A stretch of 43,417 nucleotides of DNA, from NCBI GenBank assembly GCA_003130875.1, contig QEXY01000020.1, forward strand, positions 1-43,417, written 5' to 3'. This DNA is from Ardenticatenia bacterium (lineage in GTDB: Bacteria; Chloroflexota; Anaerolineae; 4572-78; NAK82). The notes under the pieces were generated by a model. That model saw only the letters and a program-made list of their open reading frames with translations, was not told where the DNA came from and did no database searches. Positions 25,430 through 33,700 of the stretch are shown one piece after another. A program made the position numbers and the translations under genes. The first letter of the stretch is position 1, and the number at the start of each line of letters is the position of its first letter.

Positions 25430-25593
25430 TCGATTGAGCAAGGAGAAATCACTGAAATACATTGGAGCGATCTGCTTTGTGGATTCTTCCTTCCTGCTCA
25501 ATCTGAACTGCTGAGGTCTTATTCAACGCCGCTGGAACGTTGTGCGGATTTTTGTCTCTGCGCTCACGCGTGATATAGTGAGGTTATTATAAC

Positions 25594-25683
25594 GAGGGTG
25601 TTGAAAAAGTCCCTTGACCGCTCAGATTTTCATAGGAAAATGGGCCAATAAAGCGGGTAACTAAAGAGTTTTTCAACACCCTC
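25594..25683 (+). mobile_element. MITE-like inverted-repeat element, copy 1
   Basis: The 90-base element starts GAGGGTGTTGAAAAAG and ends TTTTTCAACACCCTC, giving 15-base terminal inverted repeats. TTATAAC flanks it on both sides (25587-25593 and 25684-25690), consistent with a 7-base target duplication. It is 87 of 90 identical to 40026-40115. It encodes no transposase. Confidence 0.82.
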
Positions 25684-25808
25684 TTATAACCCGAGTTGCT
25701 ACCCAGGGAAGTTGAGACTACAGGCCGGCATAAGAAGTGTGACTTTTCACGCCAACCTGTGGTGGTCACCGCGGAGGGCGAGTGACGCGAAATGGCAACA
25801 GCATAATT

Positions 25809-25830
25809 CGAGCCGCGACCGTGAGGGAGC
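25809..25830 (+). repeat. GC-rich interspersed repeat, copy B
   Basis: This 22-base stretch, beginning CGAGCCGCGA and ending GAGGGAGC, matches 12896-12917 at about 19 of 22 positions. Similar motifs that spuriously translate as SRDREG are, as I recall, widespread in some bacterial phyla. Confidence 0.45.
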
Positions 25831-25884
25831 TATTATATCTCCAGATCCATCCAATTTCAACGGTGAGGCAGGAGTTCTTTTCAA

Positions 25885-26628
25885 ATGGGAACAGAATGGC
25901 TCCATAACCTTCTAGAGCAAGTGCGCAACGGTGAGATAAACGTCCAGGAAGCGATCAGTCGATTGCGCGGCTTCCCTTACGAAGATTTGGGTTTCGCGCG
26001 CGTGGACACCCATCGTGCCCTGCGTAAAGGTTTTCCAGAGGTGATATTCTGCCCGGGTAAGACGCCCCAGCAAGTTGTGGAAATCATCGAGCGCATCCGT
26101 GCGCGGGAGGGGCGTGTATTGGCAGCGCGCGCCAGTGCGGAAGTGGCTGAGGTGGTACAACGAGCTTTCCCCGAGGCAGTTTACCATGCGACGGCACGGA
26201 TGTTGTTTCTGGGTCAGCCAATGCCACGCAGCGGACGTGGCACCGTTTTGGTGATCAGCGCCGGCACAGCTGACATCCCGGTCGCAGAAGAGGCAGCCGT
26301 GACCGTTGAGACGCTGGGCAGCCCGGTGGAGCGCTTATATGACGTCGGAGTGGCAGGTATCCACCGTCTCTTTGATCAACAAAACCTCCTGTTTACGGCC
26401 AATGTGCTGATTGTGGTGGCAGGCATGGAGGGCGCTTTAACCAGTGTGGTCGCTGGATTGGTGAACCGCCCGGTGATTGGGGTGCCTACCAGCATAGGCT
26501 ACGGCGCCAGTTTAGGGGGTGTTGCAGCTTTGCTGACTATGCTGAACAGCTGTGCCCCAGGTGTAGGCGTGGTCAATATCGATAATGGCTTCGGGGCGGG
26601 CTATCTGGCTCATCTGATCAATCAGTAG
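25885..26628 (+). CDS. larB: LarB, nickel-pincer cofactor biosynthesis protein
   Basis: The 247-residue protein matches LarB, which carboxylates and hydrolyses nicotinic acid adenine dinucleotide in making the nickel-pincer nucleotide of lactate racemase. Its C-terminal half resembles PurE (VLVISAGTADIPVAEEAAVTVETLG; AGMEGALTSVVAGLV; GVPTSIGYGASLGGVAALL). The N-terminal third carries RGFPYEDLGFARVDTHRALRKGFPEVIFCPGKTPQQ, the family marker region. The ATG at 25885 has AGGAG upstream. No larC, larE or larA lies beside it, so it is an orphan here. Confidence 0.9.
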   Translation: MGTEWLHNLLEQVRNGEINVQEAISRLRGFPYEDLGFARVDTHRALRKGFPEVIFCPGKTPQQVVEIIERIRAREGRVLAARASAEVAEVVQRAFPEAVYHATARMLFLGQPMPRSGRGTVLVISAGTADIPVAEEAAVTVETLGSPVERLYDVGVAGIHRLFDQQNLLFTANVLIVVAGMEGALTSVVAGLVNRPVIGVPTSIGYGASLGGVAALLTMLNSCAPGVGVVNIDNGFGAGYLAHLINQ

Positions 26629-26737
26629 TGAAAGGCACTTTCATCCTTCGAGTAGTGTGCCCTCATATTATGTCAAATATATCGTCCTCCTATGTGTTCT
26701 TAATCCACTCGATGGACTCGCCCTCTTCCTATGCTTC

Positions 26738-26746
26738 TGATATAAT
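26738..26746 (+). promoter_or_regulatory. Extended -10 promoter of the glycosyltransferase operon
   Basis: TGATATAAT is a perfect extended -10 element (TG at 26738-26739, TATAAT at 26741-26746). No good -35 lies 17 bases upstream, as is common for such promoters. Confidence 0.5.
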
Positions 26747-26784
26747 CTGGCTGATCCTTAGCGCGGACGTTGGAAACTCTTGAT

Positions 26785-27531
26785 ATGACCATTCCGCAAG
26801 TCACACGTGAGAATGAACTGTTCCTTTCCATCATTGTGCCGGCTTACAATGAGGAGAAACGCCTGCCCGAAAGCCTGCCCCAAATCATCCGTTTTTTGCA
26901 ACAGCAGCCCTATAAGGCTGAGGTAATTGTGGTAGATGATGGCAGTGTGGACCGCACTCCCGAGGTGGTGCGTCAGTTCCAGCTAGAAGCTCCATTTCTC
27001 ATCCTGCATCAGGTCGAGCATGGCGGTAAGGGGCACGCCGTGAAAGCCGGCATGCTACGTGCCAGGGGTGAGTATCTGTTCCTCTGTGATAGCGATCTGT
27101 CTATGCCTATCGAGGAGGTCAGCAAGTTCCTTCCACCAGCGTTGGAGTGTTACGATATTGCGATCGCCTCACGGGAAATCGCCGGGGCACGGCGTTATAA
27201 TGAACCTGTCTATCGCCACTTGATGGGACGCGTGTTCAACCTGATCGTGCGTCTGTTCGCTGTGCGTGGCATTCAGGACACCCAGGCCGGCTTCAAATGT
27301 TTTCGGCGTGAAGCGGCAATGCAGATCTTTCCCCTCCAGAGAATCAAGGGTTGGGGCTTTGATGTAGAATGCCTGTTCATCGCGCAGCGGCGTGGGATGC
27401 GCATCGTCGAGGTGCCCATCAACTGGTATTACAAGGAGCGCAGCCAGGTCAGACCACTCTACGATACCTGGCGGATGCTTATGGAAGTATTGCGCGTGCG
27501 CCTCAACGCCTGGCGGGGGTTATACGGCTGA
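26785..27531 (+). CDS. Family 2 glycosyltransferase (dolichyl-phosphate glucosyltransferase-like)
   Basis: The 248-residue enzyme has a GT-A fold: SIIVPAYNEEKRLPESLP at the N-terminus, VIVVDDGSVDRT for the nucleotide sugar, and DSDLSMPIEEV as metal-binding DxD. Such proteins transfer sugar from UDP- or GDP-sugars to a polyprenyl phosphate at the inner membrane face. No C-terminal membrane helices follow, unlike larger relatives. The ATG at 26785 has a weak site; a TTG five codons earlier is possible. The stop overlaps the next ATG (TGATG), so the two are coupled. Confidence 0.9.
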   Translation: MTIPQVTRENELFLSIIVPAYNEEKRLPESLPQIIRFLQQQPYKAEVIVVDDGSVDRTPEVVRQFQLEAPFLILHQVEHGGKGHAVKAGMLRARGEYLFLCDSDLSMPIEEVSKFLPPALECYDIAIASREIAGARRYNEPVYRHLMGRVFNLIVRLFAVRGIQDTQAGFKCFRREAAMQIFPLQRIKGWGFDVECLFIAQRRGMRIVEVPINWYYKERSQVRPLYDTWRMLMEVLRVRLNAWRGLYG

Positions 27532-29384
27532 TGCGTTATGCTACTAGATCGGGTGAATCGACCCGACCGGAGCGACCTATCTCAGCAGCGTCTTCCACCT
27601 CTCAGAAGTTTCAATTGCTCAAATGGCCACATTGGACCCTATGGCGCGCCGTTGGGGGATGTCTGGTGGCCTTTGCCTGTGTCGTGCTGATGTACACCGG
27701 AATCGGTGGCGTGGCCATTTATCAAGGATTGCAACAGCGTGCTGCCATCACGCGCCAAGAGGCAGAAGCCCATTATCAGCGCGGCATGCAACACCTCCAG
27801 AACGGAGCGTACGAGCTTGCCATTGCCGAGTTGGAACATACCCTGCGTCTCGATCCCACACATCGTCAGGCACGGGATGCTCTGCGCGACGCCAAGACAT
27901 TTGTTATGACCCAGCCCACCCCTACCTCGGCCACGTTGAACGAAGCCCTCGTCAACCTGCTCAAGGAAGCTGAAACATTGGCACAACAACAACGCTGGGC
28001 GGAAGCGGCTGAGCGTGTCTCCCAGCTACGCGATCTGGATCCAGCGTTTCAGCCTCAAAGGATCAGCGATCTTTTGTTCGAGACCCATTCCCAGTGGGGT
28101 TGGCAGCTGTTAAGGCAGGGACAGGTAGCTGAGGCCAAAGATGCTTTCGAGCGAGCATTGAAAGAGCGACCGGATGATTCTGCGCTCAGCCGCCAGGTCG
28201 ATCTGGCTACCTTGTATTTATCAGCTCGGGCTACTTGGGGTGTGAACTGGCCACAGACGATCCACTATTTGGAGCAGCTCTACACGCTCATGCCTGACTA
28301 CCTTGACGTACGCATTCTGCTCGCTCGAGCCTATGAAAGCTATGGCGATAACCTAGGCAACCGCTCGGATTGGTGTGCTGCGATGAATCAGTACATGCAA
28401 GCTGCTATGCTTCAACCAGGCGAAGGTATCCAAGGGAAGTATGCCACCGCAAGCTGGCGGTGTGCCAACCCGACCCCCACGCCACCTCCTATAGCTCTGC
28501 AGGATTCACAGACACCCCAACCAGGCATCGCGCGCGAAGCTAACGATAAGCAAGACACCCGCACACTGGCCACTGCTCAGCTCGGCGGCACCATTTTCTT
28601 CTCACGTTTCGATGAAGAGAACAACCGATGGCAGATCCTCGGCATTGATCTGAAGGATGGAACTAGCCAGGTCGTGCTCACAGACGGTTCGCAGCCGGCT
28701 GTCCGTCCTGACGGAGGAGCAATCGCGTACCACTCTGAACGAGGCGATAGCATTGGCATCCATGTCTATGACCTTTCCACGGCTCAGGACACACGCGCGA
28801 CATGGTACGGAGAAGACGTCACGCCCGATTGGGCGCCCGACGGGAATCGATTTGTATTTCCCTCACGCCGTTCGGGTGATCGCAAATGGATCATCTACAT
28901 CGGTTGGGCTGACGGCCGCAGCGAAGCACAACCACTGTTAGAAGGACGCACTCCGGCATGGTCACCCGATGGCAGCCAGATTGCCTATCAAGGTACTGAT
29001 CCTCAAGGCAACAATCCTGGGTTATACCTGGTGCCTGCGAGAGGCGGACCATCAAGCCGCTTGACCGATCACGAGAGCGACCGAGCGCCGGCATGGGCAC
29101 CTGACGGCAATCGTATCGCCTATATGTCCAGTCGAAGCGGGCGTTGGCAGATCTATGTGATTGAGCTCCCAGGTGGAGAGTCGCGGCCGCTGACCTCATC
29201 AAACGGCAACGACGGGCTTCCGGTTTGGTCGCCAGATGGCGCCTACCTGGCTTTTGTTTCAGATCGAGAAGGAAGATGGGGCATTTACGTGATACCTGCC
29301 GTCGGCGGAGCAGCAACACGCGTCGCCGATTGGGGTGCCAACCGACAAGACTGGTTAATTGAACGCATCGCCTGGGCGCCCTAG
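27531..29384 (+). CDS. Membrane-anchored TPR plus TolB-like beta-propeller protein
   Basis: The 617-residue protein begins with about 35 cytoplasmic residues, then a membrane helix (VGGCLVAFACVVLMYTGIGG). TPR-like units follow (YELAIAELEHTLRLDPTHRQA and neighbours). The C-terminal 270 residues form a TolB/WD40-like propeller with repeated WAPDGNRIAY, WSPDGSQIAY and WSPDGAYLAF blades. It is likely held outside the membrane. No catalytic site is visible; a binding or sensing role in the envelope is plausible. The start is the ATG overlapping the glycosyltransferase stop. Confidence 0.85.
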   Translation: MRYATRSGESTRPERPISAASSTSQKFQLLKWPHWTLWRAVGGCLVAFACVVLMYTGIGGVAIYQGLQQRAAITRQEAEAHYQRGMQHLQNGAYELAIAELEHTLRLDPTHRQARDALRDAKTFVMTQPTPTSATLNEALVNLLKEAETLAQQQRWAEAAERVSQLRDLDPAFQPQRISDLLFETHSQWGWQLLRQGQVAEAKDAFERALKERPDDSALSRQVDLATLYLSARATWGVNWPQTIHYLEQLYTLMPDYLDVRILLARAYESYGDNLGNRSDWCAAMNQYMQAAMLQPGEGIQGKYATASWRCANPTPTPPPIALQDSQTPQPGIAREANDKQDTRTLATAQLGGTIFFSRFDEENNRWQILGIDLKDGTSQVVLTDGSQPAVRPDGGAIAYHSERGDSIGIHVYDLSTAQDTRATWYGEDVTPDWAPDGNRFVFPSRRSGDRKWIIYIGWADGRSEAQPLLEGRTPAWSPDGSQIAYQGTDPQGNNPGLYLVPARGGPSSRLTDHESDRAPAWAPDGNRIAYMSSRSGRWQIYVIELPGGESRPLTSSNGNDGLPVWSPDGAYLAFVSDREGRWGIYVIPAVGGAATRVADWGANRQDWLIERIAWAP

Positions 29385-29473
29385 CCTTACCGTCGAGAAA
29401 ATGCCCCATCTTCAGACCCTACCTAATCACCTGGACAAACACGCGCGATGTAACGCTTATGGCTCAATCTCGC

Positions 29474-29872
29474 CTACCCTCGTCGCTGAGAGAGGTCGAA
29501 CAAGTATGGTGACGGGTGACCCTCGTCCTCTGTCTCCCCAATCACCTTGTACTGACGAACACCGCTGGGGAGCAGGTTGCTGGGAGGAGGGTATGGCAAC
29601 GAATCCCACGCTTGTCGGCCAGTGCTCTGACCAGGATTAACCACTACAATTGGGGGATAATGTGGGGTCATATCCGATGCGCGTTTGGCTTCGAGCATCT
29701 GATCGCGGCGATACGATGCCCAGATGATCAGCAAGCTACCCGGTATGCTTGCCAGCACGCCACACACAACACCCACAACTAATGCAGTGGCGTCCACGCT
29801 CATGCGACTGCCGACTACGAGGGCCAACGCCGCACAAAAAATGCTCCCCAAGATCAGAATACCACGCCCCAT
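29474..29872 (-). CDS. Small two-helix membrane protein, unknown function
   Basis: I do not recognise this 132-residue protein. It starts with two hydrophobic segments (about 5-22 and 30-52) joined by a short loop (GSRMSVDATA). A polar, proline-rich tail follows (YPPPSNLLPSGVRQYKVIG), probably cytoplasmic. The ATG has AAAGGAG seven bases upstream, which supports translation. It follows the SRAP gene by about 100 bases on the same strand, with a TATAAT-like -10 in the gap, so it may have its own promoter. Confidence 0.7.
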   Translation of the reverse strand: MGRGILILGSIFCAALALVVGSRMSVDATALVVGVVCGVLASIPGSLLIIWASYRRDQMLEAKRASDMTPHYPPIVVVNPGQSTGRQAWDSLPYPPPSNLLPSGVRQYKVIGETEDEGHPSPYLFDLSQRRG

Positions 29873-29979
29873 CTAATCGCTCCTTTCTCGCTGGAATAAT
29901 TATAGAAGTTAGGCAATATGTACGAGAGATGTTCTCAACTGACATAAGGCGGTTTCTCTCTGTTCCGCATTGCACCTCC

Positions 29980-30669
29980 TCACACAGTATTTTTCAGGAT
30001 GCCAGTTCGCGGTACAGGCAAAATGCATTCTGGGGTGTCCCATGTAAATGAATTGACTTTCGGAGACACCTCGTAACCTTCCATGTCCTCGGCAGAAGCG
30101 GTGCGCAACAACTCTATGAGCTTCATAGTGGGCGTTCCGGGATCAAGCCAATACGATTCGGCCTCCTTGTCCAACACTACAGGCATACGATCGTGGAAGG
30201 GGCGGATCAACGCGTTGGCGTTCGTGGTCACAATGGCACACGTGTGAAGCGCTTCTCCTTCTGGAGATTGCCATATGTCATAAATGCCCGCGAACCCAAA
30301 GGGACGCCGCTTTAGATAGAAGAAAAAGGGGATGCGCGTATGGTCAGATTTGCGCCATTCGTAAAATCCATCAGCGACCACCAGACAACGTTGGCTGACA
30401 AATGGTCGCCTGAAGCTGGGCTTTTGGTGCAGTGTTTCGGCACGTGCATTGATGATACCCTCCCTTGGAGATCGATCTTGAGTCCAATATGGGATCAGCC
30501 CCCATCTCATTTCGTCTAGCACCCTGACGTCACCTTCCTGACGTACCACCAATACGGGTTGCGCTGGGGCAATGTTATAGCGGGGATGCCATTGGGCACG
30601 CACCAGCTGGACATCAAAGGCACGCACGATCTCATCTAAAGAGCTGTATAAGACGAAACGACCACACAT
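29980..30669 (-). CDS. yedK: SOS response-associated peptidase (SRAP/YedK/HMCES)
   Basis: The 229-residue protein is a SRAP family member. The invariant Cys2 follows the initiator Met (MCGRF) and forms a thiazolidine link to abasic sites in single-stranded DNA, protecting them. Other active-site residues are N32 (YNIAPAQ), INARAET (73-79), E104 (DGFYEW) and H159 (HDRMPVVL). Length matches YedK. It lies 10 bases downstream of an FtsK-like gene whose promoter carries a LexA box, so SOS control is likely. AGGAGA precedes the ATG. Confidence 0.95.
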   Translation of the reverse strand: MCGRFVLYSSLDEIVRAFDVQLVRAQWHPRYNIAPAQPVLVVRQEGDVRVLDEMRWGLIPYWTQDRSPREGIINARAETLHQKPSFRRPFVSQRCLVVADGFYEWRKSDHTRIPFFFYLKRRPFGFAGIYDIWQSPEGEALHTCAIVTTNANALIRPFHDRMPVVLDKEAESYWLDPGTPTMKLIELLRTASAEDMEGYEVSPKVNSFTWDTPECILPVPRTGILKNTV

Positions 30670-30679
30670 CGCGTCTCTC

Positions 30680-31735
30680 CTAGGTCAGAAGGCTGGGAAC
30701 TTGGCCAGATGGCCAGCACGGGGTCGCTTGGGTTTTTGGTTGCAATGTCCTGAGCACCATTTGCGCATCAGGCGCGCTGACGTACGCGGCCTGAAAACGG
30801 GTGACTTCACCCTTGACCACCAGCAGGAAGTCACCCCGACCGAGCAACTTTTCGGCGCCCGAGCCGCGCAGACCGGTGGCTACCCGTGCATCCTCAGGAC
30901 TAGCTACGCTGCCCACCAGTCGTACCGGAAAATTGCTTTTGACCAGGCTCCCAATCGCCTCAACGGTCGGTTTCTGGGTGCAGCCGATCACATGGATGCC
31001 CGCCTCGCGCCCTCGTTGACTCAGGCGCGTGACCATCTGCACGAATGCGGCGCCCGCTCCGGCGACCAGATCGGCCATCTCATCAATCACCACGACCAAG
31101 CGAGGTTCTTGGACACCTTCGCGGTCGCGTTGGATCATATGGCGCACCAACCCCTCGAGGATTGCGATGGCCTGGTCGACTTCATACACGATGGGCCACA
31201 AGAGGTGGGGCAATCCTTCCAAGGCGTTATAGCCGCGCCTCTTCGGGTCGATAATGGCAACCTGAAGCTGGCTCGGACGGTTGTTCAACGCCAAGCTGAG
31301 CACCATACTGCGCACGAGAGCGGTTTTACCGCTACCCGTCGTGCCTGCTACCAGGATGTGACAGACGTCTGGGCTGGACAGTCGCAACAGAAGTGGCACA
31401 CCCCCTTCATCCAGCCCAAGCACCGCAGTATGACGCGGGATCGTGCCCAAACGGGCCATTAAGGGCAATAGTTGTACCATATCACTCTCTTCCCGTGGCA
31501 CCTCAATATGAACACGTCCTCCGTCGCGATGGATACGTACACCGCGACTGCCCAGCCACAAGGCGATCTCCTCCGAAAGACGCGCCATATTGTCAATCCG
31601 CGCGCCCAGTGCGGGGACCACTTCGAAGCGGATCCAACGCGGTGTGACAACCCCTCCCATAACACGGCCCGGCACCTTGTGGGCAGATAGGATCTGCTCG
31701 ATTCGGTCTGCTTGGTAATCCAACAGGCGTTGCAC
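30680..31735 (-). CDS. Compact FtsK/SpoIIIE-family DNA translocase
   Basis: The 351-residue ATPase has an FtsK motor core. An N-terminal alpha-type region (about 1-110) is followed by Walker A GTTGSGKT (131-138), IIDPKRRGYN, Walker B VVVIDEMADL and RLSQRGREAGIHVIGCTQKPTVEAI. Classical FtsK has about 800 residues with four membrane helices and a gamma winged helix; both are missing. It is therefore probably a soluble, hexameric DNA pump without KOPS recognition. The GTG start has CAGGAGC seven bases upstream. The LexA-box promoter and coupling to SRAP suggest a DNA-damage role. Confidence 0.88.
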   Translation of the reverse strand: MQRLLDYQADRIEQILSAHKVPGRVMGGVVTPRWIRFEVVPALGARIDNMARLSEEIALWLGSRGVRIHRDGGRVHIEVPREESDMVQLLPLMARLGTIPRHTAVLGLDEGGVPLLLRLSSPDVCHILVAGTTGSGKTALVRSMVLSLALNNRPSQLQVAIIDPKRRGYNALEGLPHLLWPIVYEVDQAIAILEGLVRHMIQRDREGVQEPRLVVVIDEMADLVAGAGAAFVQMVTRLSQRGREAGIHVIGCTQKPTVEAIGSLVKSNFPVRLVGSVASPEDARVATGLRGSGAEKLLGRGDFLLVVKGEVTRFQAAYVSAPDAQMVLRTLQPKTQATPCWPSGQVPSLLT

Positions 31736-31764
31736 TTCCAGCTCCTGTATCGTGCGATTTTGGA

Positions 31765-31815
31765 TAGAACGTATGTTCTACCCCCTCATGATAGCACAAA
31801 ATACACACCTGTCAA
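31765..31815 (-). promoter_or_regulatory. LexA-boxed promoter of ftsK-like/SRAP operon
   Basis: Minus-strand TTGACA (31810-31815) and TATCAT (31788-31793) are 16 bases apart. Seven bases past the -10 lies TAGAAC-GTAT-GTTCTA (31765-31780; top-strand reading), with perfect palindromic arms. It matches the Bacillus-type SOS box GAACnnnnGTTC, placed to block transcription at the start site. Confidence 0.82.
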
Positions 31816-31964
31816 GGCCCAATTTGCTCTAACGAGACAAATTTGCGAGGCAGACTGTGAGGCAGCGGTGACTTGAAATTACGCAAGGATTGTGATCCAG
31901 AAATCGAAAGGTAGCTTGACACGATCAAAATATTTTGGTTTTTTGGGAAATTCAGCCCAGGAAA

Positions 31965-31993
31965 TTGGCAGGTACTGCTCACTGAATTATAAT
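31965..31993 (+). promoter_or_regulatory. fumC promoter
   Basis: TTGGCA (31965-31970) and TATAAT (31988-31993) are 17 bases apart, matching 11 of 12 consensus bases. The leader is about 85 nt and ends in AAAGGAGGTGAC. Confidence 0.78.
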
Positions 31994-32085
31994 GGTTCAG
32001 CAGGTTCGAATGAGCTGTAATGGCTGCGAAGGCTCTCTCTTGGAAGGCGCTATGTGGCAGAGGTTTCAAGCAAAGGAGGTGACGT

Positions 32086-33486
32086 GTGACAGCGTATCGC
32101 GTTGAGAAGGATTCGCTGGGTGAAGTGCGCGTGCCCGCAGACCGGCTGTACGGTGCTCAAACACAACGCGCTTTGGAGAACTTCCCCATCAGCGGACTGC
32201 GAATGCCACGTCCGTTTATCCGTGCGTTGGGGCTCATCAAAGGTGCTGCGGCGGATGTAAACTGCGAACTTGGATTGCTCGCTCCTGAGCTTGCCCATGC
32301 GATTCGCCAGGCAGCCGATGAGGTTGCCGATGGAAAATGGGATGATCACTTCCCGGTGGACGTCTTCCAAAGCGGGTCCGGAACTTCCACCAATATGAAT
32401 GCCAATGAGGTGATCGCGCATCGGGCGACACAGCTCTTGGGTGGGGATCTTTCCGCGCATTTGGTCCATCCCAACGACCACGTCAACATGTGCCAATCTT
32501 CTAACGATGTGATTCCGACCGCGATTCACATCAGCGCCTATCAGGTGGTGGATGATCTTTTGCTCCCAGGATTACGCCATCTGTACACCATTTTGCAGCA
32601 ACGCGCAGGTGAGCTCAACGGCGTCGTGAAAATCGGCCGCACCCATCTGATGGACGCTTTGCCTGTACGCATGGGGCAGGAGATCGGCGGTTGGGCATTT
32701 CAGATCGGACAGAGCATCGCGCGGATCGAGGGATGCCTTCCGCGCTTGGCTCAGCTGACCATCGGCGGGACGGCCGTCGGTACTGGGCTGAACGCCCACC
32801 CCGATTTTGCGACACAGGTTGTGCGCGAGCTGGCAACTCGCACAGGGTTGCCCTTTGTGGTGTGTGAGAACCATTTCGCTGCTCAGGCAGCGCTCGATAC
32901 CATTGCAGAATTGAGCAGCCAGCTCAAGGTCACTGCCTGCGCCTTGATGAAAATCGCCAACGATGTGCGCTGGATGGGCAGTGGCCCTATCGCCGGCCTG
33001 GGTGAGATCACGCTGCCCGCACTGCAACCAGGCTCCAGCATTATGGCGGGCAAGGTGAACCCGGTCCTCTGTGAAGCGGTTATGATGGTGTGCGTCCAGG
33101 TGATGGCTTATGATGCCGCGATCACCATCGGCGACGCGCTGGGCAACTTTGAGCTGAATACGATGATGCCGTTGATCGCATACAACGTGCTCCAATCGCT
33201 CACTATCTTGGGCAATGCTGCGCGTCTGTTTGCTGATAAGGCGATAGCAGGGTTCGTCATTAACCGACAGCGCATCGAAGAAAATATCGAACGCAACCCC
33301 ATCCTGGTTTCGGCACTCAATCCTGTGATCGGCTATGACAAGGCAGCCGAGATCGCCCGACGTGCCTATGCCGAACGCCGCCGGGTACGCCACGTCGCTG
33401 CTGAGATGACCGGGATCAAGCCGGACGAATTGCTCAAGTTACTTGACCCATGCCGGATGACCGAAGGAGGGATCTTGGCGCGCTGA
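32086..33486 (+). CDS. fumC: Class II fumarate hydratase FumC
   Basis: The 466-residue enzyme interconverts fumarate and malate in the TCA cycle without an iron-sulphur cluster. Marks include VFQSGSGTSTNMNANEV, QSSNDVIPTAIHISAY and KIGRTHLMDALPVRMGQEIGG, carrying the catalytic His. The signature loop GSSIMAGKVNPV is at 316-327, where Ala replaces the usual Pro. The fumarase/aspartase family shares these motifs; length and the THLMDA/NEV segments fit fumarase better than aspartase. The GTG start lies just after a near-perfect ribosome site, AAAGGAGGTGAC. It is a single-gene unit. Confidence 0.94.
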   Translation: MTAYRVEKDSLGEVRVPADRLYGAQTQRALENFPISGLRMPRPFIRALGLIKGAAADVNCELGLLAPELAHAIRQAADEVADGKWDDHFPVDVFQSGSGTSTNMNANEVIAHRATQLLGGDLSAHLVHPNDHVNMCQSSNDVIPTAIHISAYQVVDDLLLPGLRHLYTILQQRAGELNGVVKIGRTHLMDALPVRMGQEIGGWAFQIGQSIARIEGCLPRLAQLTIGGTAVGTGLNAHPDFATQVVRELATRTGLPFVVCENHFAAQAALDTIAELSSQLKVTACALMKIANDVRWMGSGPIAGLGEITLPALQPGSSIMAGKVNPVLCEAVMMVCVQVMAYDAAITIGDALGNFELNTMMPLIAYNVLQSLTILGNAARLFADKAIAGFVINRQRIEENIERNPILVSALNPVIGYDKAAEIARRAYAERRRVRHVAAEMTGIKPDELLKLLDPCRMTEGGILAR

Positions 33487-33654
33487 TCAAGCAGCATCAA
33501 TGCCGGGTATCGGCTCCGGAGGCACTGGCAAATCTTTGGTTCGATTCTTCCATCACAAGTCGATCCCGCCCAGGCCTGGCATCTCGAACATTTCCGGGGC
33601 TCTCTGCCCATGAGAAATAAGACCCTTCTTCAATTTTCGTGATGAGTTGCACTA

Positions 33655-33663
33655 TGGTATAGT
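33655..33663 (+). promoter_or_regulatory. Possible extended -10 promoter of the GT4 gene
   Basis: TGGTATAGT fits an extended -10 element 37 bases upstream of the ATG at 33701. There is no clear -35. Confidence 0.4.
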
Positions 33664-33700
33664 ACGTTGCAGGCTCGCATCGTTTGCGGAAGGGTCGAAG

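Larger units (their letters stand above)
25267..25884. other. Intergenic stretch between aminotransferase and larB
   Basis: The 618 bases hold the aminotransferase promoter and its leader, a 90-base inverted-repeat element (25594-25683) with flanking duplications, and a GC-rich repeat (25809-25830). I see no convincing gene. An open frame over 25712-25915 is created by the repeat and lacks coding character. Confidence 0.7.
31736..32085. other. Divergent intergenic region ftsK-like/fumC
   Basis: This 350-base gap holds the LexA-boxed promoter at its left and the fumC promoter at its right. In between I see only AT-rich sequence with a short palindrome (CAAAATATTTTG, 31926-31937) and no gene. 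Confidence 0.7.

Noticed and set aside
25752-25770. T-box-like GGTGGTCACCGCG
   Set aside because: It has an extra base compared with the T-box core, no specifier domain, and no aminoacyl or amino-acid gene downstream.
25712-25915. Short plus-strand frame ahead of larB
   Set aside because: Its translation contains the SRDREG-type repeat artefact and it overlaps the larB start.
29736-29975. Minus-strand frame starting just after the SRAP stop, with GGAGGT close by
   Set aside because: It overlaps the two-helix membrane gene in another frame. The ribosome-like site is too close to its GTG, and the alternative ATG gives only 11 codons.
31926-31937. CAAAATATTTTG palindrome between ftsK-like gene and fumC
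   Set aside because: Short and AT-rich, not placed on either promoter core; likely chance.
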